The notes beneath the pieces are model-generated. The model was not told where the DNA came from, searched no databases, and saw only the letters and a program-made list of their open reading frames with translations. The position numbers were made by a program, and so were the translations under genes. Of a DNA stretch of 43,334 nt, positions 14,212 to 22,316 are shown piece by piece. The stretch's first letter is position 1. Each line of letters begins with the position of its first letter. Origin of the DNA: a virus; the IMG/VR virus record IMGVR_UViG_3300020558_000013, positions 1 to 43,334 of that record. The stretch is one strand, 5' to 3'.

Positions 14212-16104
14212 ATGGCAGATAAAAGTTTATTCACCCGACTCCAACGACTGTTTTCAACAGATGTTATTATAAGAAATACGGGTGGCAACACATTAAAAGT
14301 AATGGATGTTGATTCCATTCAACAATCCGGAGATATAGCTACTAATTCATTAATAGATAGATATAATCGTTTATACTCTCCATCATCAACATCACTTTTA
14401 GGATCACAGATTAATATTAACTGGCAATACCTTAGAACCATGGTCTACTCTGACTATGATAATATGGATTATGATGCCATTGTTGCTTCTGCCTTAGATA
14501 TTATTTCAGATGAAAGTACTTTAAAAAATGATATGGGAGAAGTGCTTCATATTAAATCAAGTGATGATGATATTCAGCAAATTCTTTATAACTTGTTTTA
14601 TGATGTATTGAATATTGAATTTAACTTATGGAGTTGGATTCGTCAAATGTGTAAGTATGGTGACTTTTTCTTAAAGTTAGAAATTGCTGAAAAATATGGT
14701 GTGTATAATGTTATTCCTTATACTGCTTACCATATTGAACGTCAAGAAAATTATGACAAAGATCACCCAAATGCTGTAAGATTTAAATACTCACCTGAAG
14801 GTATTTTCGCTGGTGGTTCTGGTTATTACGGTACACCCAATCTAGGAACGTTTGATAACCAACCAGGTATCCATTTTGATAATTATGAAATGGCTCACTT
14901 TAGGTTGTTAACAGACGTTAACTATTTGCCTTATGGTCGTTCATATTTGGAACCAGCTCGTCGTATTTTTAAACAATATGTGTTGATGGAAGATGCTATG
15001 TTGATTCATAGAATCTCACGTAGTCCAGATCGTCGTATATTTTATATTAATGTTGGTTCTATTCCTCCAAATGAAGTAGAAAACTTTATGCAGAAAACTA
15101 TTTCTACTATGAAGCGTACTCCATTAATGGATAATCAAACAGGTGAATATAACTTAAAATACAACCAGCAAAACTTATTGGAAGATTTTTATATTCCAAT
15201 TCGTGGAAATGATACAACAACTAAGATTGAAACTACACCTGGTTTACAATATGATGGTATTCAAGATGTTACTTACTTAAGAGATAAATTGTTTGCTGCC
15301 CTTAAAGTGCCTAAAGCATTTATGGGTTATGAAAAAGATTTAACAGGTAAAGCAACATTAGCAGCAGAAGATATTCGTTTCGCTCGTACTATTAATCGTA
15401 TTCAACGTATTGCATTATCTGAATTATATAAGATTGCTTTAGTACACTTATATTCTCAAGGTTATACAGGTGAACAATTAACTAACTTTGAGTTAGATTT
15501 AACTACACCTTCTATTATCTATGATCAAGAAAAGATTGCCTTGTTAACTCAAAAGGTAGACTTAGCTCAAAAGATTATGGATCTTAAAATATTACCTTCT
15601 GATTGGATCTATGATAACATTTTCCACTTTAGCGAAGACCAATATGATGAGTATAGAGATTTGATTGTTGAAGACCAAAAACGTTCATTCAGACAAAAAC
15701 AAATCTCAGAAGAAGGAAATGATCCTAAAGTATCAGGCAAATCATATGGTACACCACATGACTTAGCTTCATTATATGGTAAAGGAAGAATGTATTCTAA
15801 TCCTGAAAATGTACCTGTAGGATATGGTGATGATGTTAAATTAGGTCGTCCTGAAGAAAATCCAACAAACAGAAACACACAAGACAGTCCTTTTGGTAAA
15901 GACAGATTAGGTGCTGCTGGTATGAAGGATCCAGACAATGAAAATGAATCTGGAGGTATTAGAGCTAATTATAAAGGTGGTTCACCTTTAGCTTTAGAAG
16001 CTAAACAAGTATATTTAAAAAACAAATCTTTAATTGAGAATTTATTTAAAAATAAATCTGTTGTTGAAGAATCACTACTTGATGAATCTAAATTAAAGAA
16101 ATAA
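14212..16104 (+). CDS. Portal vertex protein (T4 gp20-like)
   Basis: Dodecameric head portal through which DNA is packaged and ejected. The 630-residue sequence has the gp20-family pattern: NWQYLRTMVYSDYDNMDYDA near 76-95, ALDIISDEST near 98, EFNLWSWIRQMCKYGDFFLK near 142, the clip/stem region MAHFRLLTDVNYLPYGRSYLE near 230, ISRSPDRRIFYINVGSIPP near 274 and VPKAFMGYEKDLTGKATLAAED near 365. A C-terminal extension (about residues 500-630) is polar and Gly/Asn/Pro rich and ends in a Lys-rich helix with SLLDE. Position directly after terminase and before protease, scaffold and capsid genes matches T4-like head clusters, although the sheath and tube genes that separate 17 and 20 in T4 are absent here. 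Confidence 0.92.
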   Translation: MADKSLFTRLQRLFSTDVIIRNTGGNTLKVMDVDSIQQSGDIATNSLIDRYNRLYSPSSTSLLGSQININWQYLRTMVYSDYDNMDYDAIVASALDIISDESTLKNDMGEVLHIKSSDDDIQQILYNLFYDVLNIEFNLWSWIRQMCKYGDFFLKLEIAEKYGVYNVIPYTAYHIERQENYDKDHPNAVRFKYSPEGIFAGGSGYYGTPNLGTFDNQPGIHFDNYEMAHFRLLTDVNYLPYGRSYLEPARRIFKQYVLMEDAMLIHRISRSPDRRIFYINVGSIPPNEVENFMQKTISTMKRTPLMDNQTGEYNLKYNQQNLLEDFYIPIRGNDTTTKIETTPGLQYDGIQDVTYLRDKLFAALKVPKAFMGYEKDLTGKATLAAEDIRFARTINRIQRIALSELYKIALVHLYSQGYTGEQLTNFELDLTTPSIIYDQEKIALLTQKVDLAQKIMDLKILPSDWIYDNIFHFSEDQYDEYRDLIVEDQKRSFRQKQISEEGNDPKVSGKSYGTPHDLASLYGKGRMYSNPENVPVGYGDDVKLGRPEENPTNRNTQDSPFGKDRLGAAGMKDPDNENESGGIRANYKGGSPLALEAKQVYLKNKSLIENLFKNKSVVEESLLDESKLKK

Positions 16105-16114
16105 AAATCCTTAT

Positions 16115-16122
16115 ATATTTAT
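16115..16122 (+). promoter_or_regulatory. ATATTTAT late box before 16138
   Basis: TTATATATTTATAACAAAAT lies 10 bases after the portal stop and 15 bases before the ATG at 16138. Confidence 0.5.
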
Positions 16123-16137
16123 AACAAAATCTCAAGA

Positions 16138-16995
16138 ATGAACATTAAACATTCTAAGTATAAGAATACGGGCCTTTTGTTTGAACTTTTAGTTAGACAA
16201 ATAACGGCGGATACCTTATCTGGAAAAAACTCTAAAGCTATAGGTATACTTAATAAATATTTTGTAAAGACTGAATTGGGTAGAGAATACAAATTGTATG
16301 AAACTCTTTCAAAATACAAAAGTACAACTGAAGCTAAAGCTGAAACTATTGTTAATACTTTAATTGAATCATCTAAAGATTTAAACAGAGGAGCGTTAAA
16401 AAGACAAAAATATAATCTAATTAATGAAGTTCAAAAGCATTATAACTTAGAGGAATTTTTTAAAACTAAATTGCCTAATTATAAAGCATTCGCATCATTA
16501 TATACGTTAATAGAGATATATAATAGCGAGAATTTGTCTAACCCTGACCAAATCATTTCAAATAAATTAACATTATTAGAACATTTATCTTCATCATCTG
16601 TTACTAAACAGAAAGTAGAAGATAATTTACTTGAGGAATTTAAATCGTATGATAAAGACTTACGTATTTTAACTTACCGAGTAATGTTAGAAAAATTTAA
16701 TGGCAAGTATGCTAATTTAAATGATAACCAAAAAACAGTATTAAAAGAATTCATTAATTCAGTTGATTCAGCTCCAAAATTAAAAGAATTTTACAACACT
16801 AAAGTTGGAGAAATTAAAGAAGAATTAAAGAGTGTTTCTAAAAAAGTTACAGATAAAGCAATTCAAATTAAATTAAATGAAGTAACTAATATGTTGTCTC
16901 CACTAAGTAAAAATGCTGGTGTGGGTAATGATGACTTAGTTAATTTATTACAATACTATGAACTTTTAGATGAACTTGTAACTGCTAATGGCTAA
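16138..16995 (+). CDS. Conserved head-cluster protein of unknown function, 285 aa
   Basis: Soluble all-helical protein beginning MNIKHSKYKNTGLLFELLVRQ, a start I associate with hypothetical proteins in the head clusters of marine T4-like phages. It lies between portal and protease, where T4 encodes the small core proteins gp67 and gp68, but at 285 residues it is much larger and not recognisably homologous. Residues 20-100 and 120-285 are Lys/Glu/Leu-rich helices, without catalytic or membrane signatures. It overlaps the next gene by 8 bases. A role in head assembly or as a core component is inferred from location only. Confidence 0.7.
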   Translation: MNIKHSKYKNTGLLFELLVRQITADTLSGKNSKAIGILNKYFVKTELGREYKLYETLSKYKSTTEAKAETIVNTLIESSKDLNRGALKRQKYNLINEVQKHYNLEEFFKTKLPNYKAFASLYTLIEIYNSENLSNPDQIISNKLTLLEHLSSSSVTKQKVEDNLLEEFKSYDKDLRILTYRVMLEKFNGKYANLNDNQKTVLKEFINSVDSAPKLKEFYNTKVGEIKEELKSVSKKVTDKAIQIKLNEVTNMLSPLSKNAGVGNDDLVNLLQYYELLDELVTANG

Positions 16996-17506
16996 CTTTA
17001 AATACAAAATAAAAGAAGATTCAACAATAGCCTCTGATTCAGGTTTCACTTCATTCGGCGAGGGTGAAAACCATACTGGTCCTTCACCTCGTAAGTCTAC
17101 TTACGGTGCCTATACACAAGCAGGATTTAAAAAAGTGAATGAAGGTCCTGGAGCTACTTTAGGACCTGGTCCTAAGGCAGGTCCAACTGGTGTTAAGGAT
17201 AATATGTATGTTACTAAGTTTAAATACAAATTAGTAAAAACACCAATCAAAGAAGCTGAAGATGTTGATACTTTTTTAGATGATATGCAAATTAATGATC
17301 CATCTAGAAGAGAATTTATTGGAAGTCGATTAAGGGCTTTTGATAGTATAGAAGACCAATTAAATCAATTAGTTCCTTTATTGCAACAAGCTAAAAGTAA
17401 AACAATTGATTATTATAGAAGCAAACCAGATTCATATAGTGTATTGTATGGTACTGATTTAGCCCAAGATTACTTAAACGATATAATAGAACTATTTAAA
17501 AACTAA
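16988..17506 (+). CDS. 172-aa putative prohead core component
   Basis: Starts inside the end of the previous gene. The N-terminus FKYKIKE-D and a second copy FKYKLVKTPIKE-A near residue 76 flank a Gly/Pro-rich linker (HTGPSPRKSTYGAYTQAGF, EGPGATLGPGPKAGPTG). Both copies end in I-K-E, a possible prohead-protease site, which would release the linker. The remaining C-terminal ~90 residues form a helical domain (DTFLDDMQINDPSRREFI, ..LNQLVPLLQQAKSK). In T4 the slot holds core proteins that are cleaved to small peptides; this fits, but homology was not established. Confidence 0.6.
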   Translation: MANFKYKIKEDSTIASDSGFTSFGEGENHTGPSPRKSTYGAYTQAGFKKVNEGPGATLGPGPKAGPTGVKDNMYVTKFKYKLVKTPIKEAEDVDTFLDDMQINDPSRREFIGSRLRAFDSIEDQLNQLVPLLQQAKSKTIDYYRSKPDSYSVLYGTDLAQDYLNDIIELFKN

Positions 17507-17509
17507 AAC

Positions 17510-17737
17510 ATGGCAACAATACCAGTAAACCCCACCGGAATAGTAACCACAACAACAGCAACAGGAAGTTTTGCCGGATTTACCGTAGTATCTGGTTCAG
17601 CTACTATCACCGGTTTAAAAGACGCTAATGGATCTGAATTAACTACAACAGACTGGATTATCCCAGCTGGATTTACTATTCCTATCTATGTAACAAGCGC
17701 TTCTTTATCATCAGGAGCAATATTACTTTACCCATAA
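17510..17737 (+). CDS. 75-aa small beta protein, possible capsid decoration
   Basis: Entirely Thr/Ser/Gly/Ala/Ile/Val-rich with alternating strands (TATGSFAGFTVVSGSATITG, IPAGFTIPIYVTSASLS, GAILLYP). No charged tag, signal peptide or membrane helix. The composition resembles small beta-sandwich head decoration or stabilisation proteins, and the gene is inside the head cluster, 3 bases after its neighbour and followed by a late box. Its GC-richer codon use near the start (ACC, CCC, GCC) stands out slightly. No family was recognised, so this is only a structural guess. Confidence 0.55.
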   Translation: MATIPVNPTGIVTTTTATGSFAGFTVVSGSATITGLKDANGSELTTTDWIIPAGFTIPIYVTSASLSSGAILLYP

Positions 17738-17744
17738 TATTTAT
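17737..17744 (+). promoter_or_regulatory. ATATTTAT late box before 17750
   Basis: TAATATTTATAAC overlaps the stop of the 75-aa gene and lies 5 bases before ATG 17750. Confidence 0.55.
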
Positions 17745-17749
17745 AACAA

Positions 17750-18367
17750 ATGGAAAAGACCTTACAACAACAATACAACCTTATTAAAGAAGGTAAAGGA
17801 AGTAAAGACGACTTTTTAAAAAGTGCTCGTCGTGTATTTCCTGAGTTTATTGCCCCTTTAACTGATTATAAAACCGCTGTTAATATCTTAAAAGGTAAAA
17901 GTATTTTATCTGAAGCAGTCGGTGGTGTAGTTACATTAAAACCTTTTCAACAAGATTGGTTTAAAATCTTTAATGATAATATTGCTGAGGCAGTAGGTGT
18001 TAAAGATAAAAAAGAATATGGTGATCAAAATGAATTTGAAAAAATTGATACTGATGTTCAAAAAGATTTAGACAACCAATTTGATAATAAAGATCCTAAA
18101 AACATTGATAACCTTTACGGTCAGTCATTCTTAATGGGTTACTACACGGAAATGAAAGATCCTAAAAATAAAGATAAAACAGTTGATGAGTTAAAAGCTA
18201 TTGTTGCTAAAAACATGGCTAAAGACATCAGTTACTATCATAAAGAAGCTTCATTTGGTGTTAAAGGTATTGGTTATAAGACTGACGTAATCGGCGGTGG
18301 TGAACCAGTAGCGCCTAAAGGCAAATGGAAAGCTAGCGGATACGGAGATTTACCTAAGAAAAAATAA
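17750..18367 (+). CDS. 205-aa head-cluster protein with N-terminal cleavage-like sites
   Basis: N-terminus MEKTLQQQYNLIKE-G and, near residue 56, KGKSILSE-A provide two (L/I)-x-E sites. The middle is acidic and helical (DTDVQKDLDNQFDNKDPKNI), followed by YGQSFLMGYYTEMKDP and a basic Gly-rich end (KGKWKASGYGDLPKKK). The position directly before the protease and one-base overlap with it (TAATG) suggest tight co-expression in the prohead core module. No homologue was recognised; a core or internal protein role is inferred. Confidence 0.6.
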   Translation: MEKTLQQQYNLIKEGKGSKDDFLKSARRVFPEFIAPLTDYKTAVNILKGKSILSEAVGGVVTLKPFQQDWFKIFNDNIAEAVGVKDKKEYGDQNEFEKIDTDVQKDLDNQFDNKDPKNIDNLYGQSFLMGYYTEMKDPKNKDKTVDELKAIVAKNMAKDISYYHKEASFGVKGIGYKTDVIGGGEPVAPKGKWKASGYGDLPKKK

Positions 18368-18972
18368 TGAAACAGGTATTAATTGAAACTATACCATTTA
18401 AAGTTGCCCCTATACAACTTACTGAAGGTTTAAAAGCACCTTCTGGTAATCCTATGGTTGTTGGTATTTTAGCAACTGCTGAAGTAAAAAATGGTAATGG
18501 TAGATATTATCCTAAAGAATTGTGGGAACGTGAAATTGATAAGTACAATGAAATGATTAGAGAAAATAGAGCCACAGGTGAGTTAGATCACCCTGATTCT
18601 TCAATCATATCATTAAAAAATGTATCCCATATTATTAGAGAAACTTACTGGGAAGGAGATAAAGTAATAGGAAAAATAGAAATCCTACCCACAGTGTCTG
18701 GTAACATCCTAAAAGCACTTATTGAAAATAATGTTATGGTAGGTGTATCATCTCGTGGAATGGGATCATTAAAAGAAATTAATGAAGGTACATTAGAAGT
18801 TCAAGATGATTTTGAATTACTATGTTGGGACTTTGTATCAACACCTTCAAATCCAGGATCATATATGCAGTTAGTAAAAGAAGGTAAAGAACATAAAACA
18901 TATTCATATGGTAAAGTGAATTCTTTATTAACAGAAATACTATGCGCTAACGGATCTTGCCCTATATTTTAA
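18367..18972 (+). CDS. Prohead core protease (T4 gp21-like)
   Basis: Serine protease that digests the scaffold and trims capsid and internal proteins after prohead assembly. Conserved blocks are GILATAEVKNGNGRYYP near residues 33-49, GELDHPDSS with His75, and VMVGVSSRGMGSLKE with the Ser128/Ser129 pair, the catalytic His and Ser of the gp21 family. The 201-residue length is close to T4 gp21. An N-terminal QLTE-G site at residues 17-20 could be an autoprocessing site. The ATG overlaps the upstream stop by one base. It is followed by a terminator and lies upstream of scaffold and capsid, the T4 order 21-22-23. Its predicted specificity, (L/I)-x-E, is the basis for the tag interpretation elsewhere in the window. 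Confidence 0.9.
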   Translation: MKQVLIETIPFKVAPIQLTEGLKAPSGNPMVVGILATAEVKNGNGRYYPKELWEREIDKYNEMIRENRATGELDHPDSSIISLKNVSHIIRETYWEGDKVIGKIEILPTVSGNILKALIENNVMVGVSSRGMGSLKEINEGTLEVQDDFELLCWDFVSTPSNPGSYMQLVKEGKEHKTYSYGKVNSLLTEILCANGSCPIF

Positions 18973-18980
18973 CCCCTCTT

Positions 18981-18993
18981 GGGATAGTATCCC
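18981..18993 (+). repeat. GGGATAGTATCCC palindrome after the protease gene
   Basis: Perfect inverted repeat GGGATA-G-TATCCC, realistically GGGA/TCCC with a five-base loop. It lies just before the terminator and may add to the hairpin structure there. Confidence 0.4.
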
Positions 18994-19000
18994 TTGATTG

Positions 19001-19030
19001 ACCCTCCCTTAAAAAAGGAGGGTTTCTTTT
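19001..19030 (+). terminator. Intrinsic terminator after the protease gene
   Basis: ACCCTCC (19001-19007) pairs with GGAGGGT (19017-19023) and is followed by TTCTTTTT. It separates protease from scaffold and allows independent expression of scaffold and capsid. Confidence 0.8.
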
Positions 19031-19070
19031 TACATTTTAAAATATTTTGATATACGTATACCCGACAAAT

Positions 19071-19138
19071 ATGCTATTTCTATATAGCATCTAGATTTTT
19101 AATATCTATTACGCTTCGAGCAATCAACAATAAGCGTA
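19071..19138 (+). promoter_or_regulatory. Two inverted repeats in the scaffold leader
   Basis: ATGCTAT/ATAGCAT (19071-19077 and 19084-19090) and TACGCTT/AAGCGTA (19110-19116 and 19132-19138) are perfect 7-base inverted repeats. The 204-base gap between protease and scaffold, 18973-19176, contains these, the terminator and a TATACGTATA stretch at 19051-19060, but no gene. They could be operators or a structured leader controlling scaffold and capsid. A TGAGGA ten bases before the scaffold ATG is the window's most Shine-Dalgarno-like sequence. Confidence 0.4.
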
Positions 19139-19176
19139 TTTCCAACAAAAAAAAATTATTTGAGGACAAAAAACAA

Positions 19177-20412
19177 ATGGCAAACAGAGACTTATTAAAA
19201 GAAGCCATTGCCGATGCTAAAGCAGTTAAGGAAACTGCCATCGCCAATGCAAAGGCTGCTCTTGAAGAAGCTTTTGACTCCCGTATGAAAGACCTGTTAT
19301 CACGCAGAATTTCAGAAATGGACAAAGAAGAAGATTTAGAAGAAGCCGAAGAAAAAATGGAAGAAGGTCTTGAAGAAATGTACGACACTACTGAAGAAGC
19401 TATGGACATGGACAACATGGAAGAAGCTGAAAAAAGTGATGAAGTAGATCTTGAAGAACTCCTTCGTGAATTAGATGAATTAGAAATGGAAGAATCAATC
19501 ACAGAAGAAACTTCAGAGCCCCATGGTAACATTGGTGCCCAAGTTCCTGAAGGTGAACCTTTAGGTTTCCTTGAAGAGGAAGAAGAAGAAATCGACCTTG
19601 AAAACATGAGTGAGGATGACCTTAAAAAATTCATTGAAAGTGTAATCGCTGATATGGTAGCCGCTGGGGAACTAGAAGGTGAAATTGACGGTGAAGAAGG
19701 CGATGAAGAAGAAGGTGAAGAAGATGAAGAAGAAGTTGAAGACTACAAGAAAATGGAAGAAAACTACAAAATGGAAAAAAAACCAATAAATGAAGTTGAT
19801 ATGGTTTCTGCTATGGCTATAACTAGTGGTATTATTGCCGCTGTTTTTTCTATGGGACTTGTTAAAGCATCTTCTGATGAAAAGAAAGACATTGAAGCTG
19901 AAGCTGAAAGATTAGTTAAAACTGGAAAAACTGCTGAGGATGCTGCTACAATGGCTATTGCTTCCGTTAAGGAAAAAGGTAGTAAAGCATATGGTACTGG
20001 CACTAAAGCTGCTGGCAATGCTGGATCTGCTTTTGCTGAATCTGAAATGGAAGAAATGAAAGGTGAACTTGAAGAAGCTTATAGCACTATCAAAACCATT
20101 AAAACTGAGCTTCAAGAAGTTAACTTGTTCAACGCTAAATTACTTTACACCAATAAAATCTTCAAAGCTAAAAACTTGACTGAAAGTCAAAAAGTAAAAG
20201 TATTGGCTGCTTTTGACAAAGCTGCTAGTGTAAATGAAGCTAAATTAGTATTTGAAACCTTATCTGAAGGATTTAAAGAAAAGAAATCTTCTGTTAACGA
20301 ATCAATGTTAAGAGGATCTGCTTCTAAAGTAACTGGTGTTGTTGAAAAGAAACCAATCATGGAAGTAAATGATCAATTTACCCGCTGGCAAAAATTAGCA
20401 GGTATTAAGTAA
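19177..20412 (+). CDS. Prohead core scaffold (T4 gp22-like) with a hydrophobic insert
   Basis: Scaffolding core around which the capsid assembles, later digested by the gp21-like protease. The first 200 residues are extremely acidic and helical (ADAKAVKETAIANAK, then long Glu/Met/Asp runs), as expected. The C-terminal ~120 residues, with EVNLFNAKLLYTNKIFKAKN, ESQKVKVLAAFDKA and LVFETLSEGF and the ending WQKLAGIK, are the recognisable gp22 signature of marine T4-like phages. Between them, residues ~204-288 look foreign: a membrane-like stretch (DMVSAMAITSGIIAAVFSMG, about 208-227), then a Lys/Ala/Gly-rich segment (KTGKTAEDAATMAIASVKEK). That is unusual for a soluble scaffold. Length of 411 is longer than T4 gp22. 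Located directly before the capsid gene, as in T4. Confidence 0.85.
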   Translation: MANRDLLKEAIADAKAVKETAIANAKAALEEAFDSRMKDLLSRRISEMDKEEDLEEAEEKMEEGLEEMYDTTEEAMDMDNMEEAEKSDEVDLEELLRELDELEMEESITEETSEPHGNIGAQVPEGEPLGFLEEEEEEIDLENMSEDDLKKFIESVIADMVAAGELEGEIDGEEGDEEEGEEDEEEVEDYKKMEENYKMEKKPINEVDMVSAMAITSGIIAAVFSMGLVKASSDEKKDIEAEAERLVKTGKTAEDAATMAIASVKEKGSKAYGTGTKAAGNAGSAFAESEMEEMKGELEEAYSTIKTIKTELQEVNLFNAKLLYTNKIFKAKNLTESQKVKVLAAFDKAASVNEAKLVFETLSEGFKEKKSSVNESMLRGSASKVTGVVEKKPIMEVNDQFTRWQKLAGIK

Positions 20413-20452
20413 AAAACAAAACAAAAAACAAAAAAAAAAACAATTTAAAAAA
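20413..20452 (+). promoter_or_regulatory. A-rich leader of the major capsid gene
   Basis: Forty bases consisting almost wholly of A with scattered C, plus two short T runs, immediately before the capsid ATG; no Shine-Dalgarno. A-rich leaders are known to enhance translation in Bacteroidota, fitting a very highly expressed gene. Confidence 0.55.
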
Positions 20453-22234
20453 ATGTCAAACGTACAACAATTACTCGAAAGCGCAGCTGGTTCTTGGAAG
20501 AATTTCCAAAGTGACGCTGCTAAATTGGCCGGCAAATGGTCAAAAACTGGATTGTTGGAAGGATTAGTAGAAGTTGACAAAAATAATATGTCAATCTTGT
20601 TAGAAAACCAGGCCAAGCAATTGGTAACTGAATCTAACCAAATCGCTTCTAACTCTTATTTCACATCAGGTGGTCAAGGTGAAAACTGGGCTGGTATTGC
20701 TTTGCCTTTAGTTCGTAAAGTATTCGGAACTATCGTTGCTAAAGAATTCGTTTCAGTTCAACCTATGAACATGCCTTCTGGTCTTGTGTTCTTCTTGGAT
20801 TTCCAATATGGTAACACTAAGAATCCTTACACTACTGGTCAGTCTTTGTACGGTAACCGTAACACTGCTTCTCAGTTCCCATTCTCTACTCCTGCCGCTG
20901 AAGGTGGTTTGTATGGTGGTCCTGAAGGTCGTTTCACTTACGCTACTAACCAATTCTCAGCTTCTTTCCAAGCTACTGCTTCTATAGCTAACGCTTTAAC
21001 TACAGTTGGTGCTGGTACTGGTTCTATCGTTTCTGCTTCATGGGCTGAATTGAATTTCGATTCTGACTACTCAGCTTCTGTAGCTGCTGGTCGTATCTAC
21101 AAAGTAACTATGACTGCTTCTAACGCTGCTTTACCAAGCTTCGATATGAATGCCGTTCGTGGTTTCGTTCCTACTTCAGGTTCAAACTTCACAGCTACTA
21201 CTTTGTTGCCTGCGTTCACTAACTTTAACTACACTGCTGGTACTATTGCTTTCTTCTTTACTGCTTCTGCAAACTTTGCTTCTACTCCTCAATCAGGATC
21301 TATTTTCACAGTTTACTATGAAAAAGTAGGTTCTCAAGATGGTATTAACGCTGGTTTCACTGGTGCTGGTACTTCAGGTGACAACGTAACTTCAGGTAAC
21401 TACTCAGGTCGTGGTGATTTCGAAGCTTCAGGTTCTTTCTCAGTTCCTAACGCTGCTAACGCTGCTCAGATCGTTATCCCTGAAATTAACGTTAAGATGC
21501 AATCACAGCCTATCACTGCTAAAACCAAGAAATTGAAAGCAGTATGGACTCCTGAATTTGCTCAAGATTTGGCTGCTTACCAGAACATTGATGCTGAAGC
21601 TGAATTGACTAACATTATGAGTGAGTACATTTCAATGGAAATTGATTTGGAAATCTTGGATATGTTGATCGAAGATGCTGCTGCTGCTACTGAGTACTGG
21701 TCAGCTATTAATAACACTGTTATCACAGGTTCAACTCCAACTTTATCTACTTTATCTTCAGGTTACTACAACACTCAAGGTCAGTGGTTCCAAACTTTAG
21801 GTACTAAAATCCAAAAAGTATCTAACAAGATCCACCAGTTGACTTTACGTGGAGGTGCTAACTTCTTGGTTACTTCTCCAACAGTAGCTACTATCTTGGA
21901 ATCAATCCCAGGATTTGCTTCTACTTCAAACGGTGAAGCTGATCAAATGGAGTACGCTTTCGGTGTACAAAAGGTAGGTTCAGTTAACGGTCGTTACAAG
22001 GTTTACAAAAACCCTTACATGACTGAAAACTTGATCTTGATGGGTTACAGAGGTTCTCAGTTCTTGGAAACAGGTGCTGTATTCTCTCCATACATTCCTT
22101 TGATCATGACTCCTTTGGTGTACGATCCTGATACCTTCACTCCACGTAAAGGTCTTTTGACTCGCTACGCTAAGAAGATGTTGCGTCCTGAATTCTACGG
22201 TAAGATCTATATTAATGGTTTGAACACCATCTAA
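20453..22234 (+). CDS. Major capsid protein (T4 gp23-like)
   Basis: Main shell protein, 593 residues. The N-terminal ~60 residues are a cleavable delta-like region; QLVTE-S puts the likely gp21 cut after Glu60, close to the T4 position. The HK97-fold body follows: NYSFT-equivalent YFTSGGQGENWAGIALPLVR near 68, VSVQPMNMPSGLVFFLDFQY near 101, AVWTPEFAQDLAAY near 363, the C-terminal blocks GGANFLVTSPTVATIL near 465, KVYKNPYMTENLILMGYRGS near 514, and YIPLIMTPLVYDPDTFTPRKG near 550. A variable Ser/Thr/Ala-rich insertion occupies residues ~130-340. Codon use differs from the neighbours, with many TTG, GGT, GCT and AAC/TAC codons, a typical mark of strong expression. A strong terminator follows. 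Confidence 0.95.
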   Translation: MSNVQQLLESAAGSWKNFQSDAAKLAGKWSKTGLLEGLVEVDKNNMSILLENQAKQLVTESNQIASNSYFTSGGQGENWAGIALPLVRKVFGTIVAKEFVSVQPMNMPSGLVFFLDFQYGNTKNPYTTGQSLYGNRNTASQFPFSTPAAEGGLYGGPEGRFTYATNQFSASFQATASIANALTTVGAGTGSIVSASWAELNFDSDYSASVAAGRIYKVTMTASNAALPSFDMNAVRGFVPTSGSNFTATTLLPAFTNFNYTAGTIAFFFTASANFASTPQSGSIFTVYYEKVGSQDGINAGFTGAGTSGDNVTSGNYSGRGDFEASGSFSVPNAANAAQIVIPEINVKMQSQPITAKTKKLKAVWTPEFAQDLAAYQNIDAEAELTNIMSEYISMEIDLEILDMLIEDAAAATEYWSAINNTVITGSTPTLSTLSSGYYNTQGQWFQTLGTKIQKVSNKIHQLTLRGGANFLVTSPTVATILESIPGFASTSNGEADQMEYAFGVQKVGSVNGRYKVYKNPYMTENLILMGYRGSQFLETGAVFSPYIPLIMTPLVYDPDTFTPRKGLLTRYAKKMLRPEFYGKIYINGLNTI

Positions 22235-22266
22235 TATTTACCCAATAGGATAAACATTAATTAAAG

Positions 22267-22291
22267 AGCCCCACGAAAGTGGGGCTTTTTA
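22267..22291 (+). terminator. Strong intrinsic terminator after capsid gene
   Basis: AGCCCCAC (22267-22274), GAAA tetraloop, GTGGGGCT (22279-22286), then TTTTT: a perfect 8-base stem with a very stable loop. It closes the scaffold-capsid unit. A degenerate late box (ATATTTAC, 22234-22241) lies between capsid stop and stem. Confidence 0.92.
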
Positions 22292-22302
22292 TTTTATTAT
22301 CA

Positions 22303-22310
22303 ATATTTAT
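22303..22310 (+). promoter_or_regulatory. ATATTTAT late box before 22317
   Basis: CAATATTTATCATT lies just after the capsid terminator and 6 bases before ATG 22317, so transcription must restart here. Confidence 0.55.
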
Positions 22311-22316
22311 CATTAT

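Noticed and set aside
19161-19166. TGAGGA as a general Shine-Dalgarno
   Set aside because: It is nearly unique in the window; other strong genes have A-rich leaders or direct overlaps, so it may be chance.
19080-19634. Antisense Ser-rich 184-aa ORF over the scaffold
   Set aside because: It is a shadow of acidic Glu codons (GAA read as TTC, GAG/GAT as CTC/ATC) and contradicts the all-plus gene layout.
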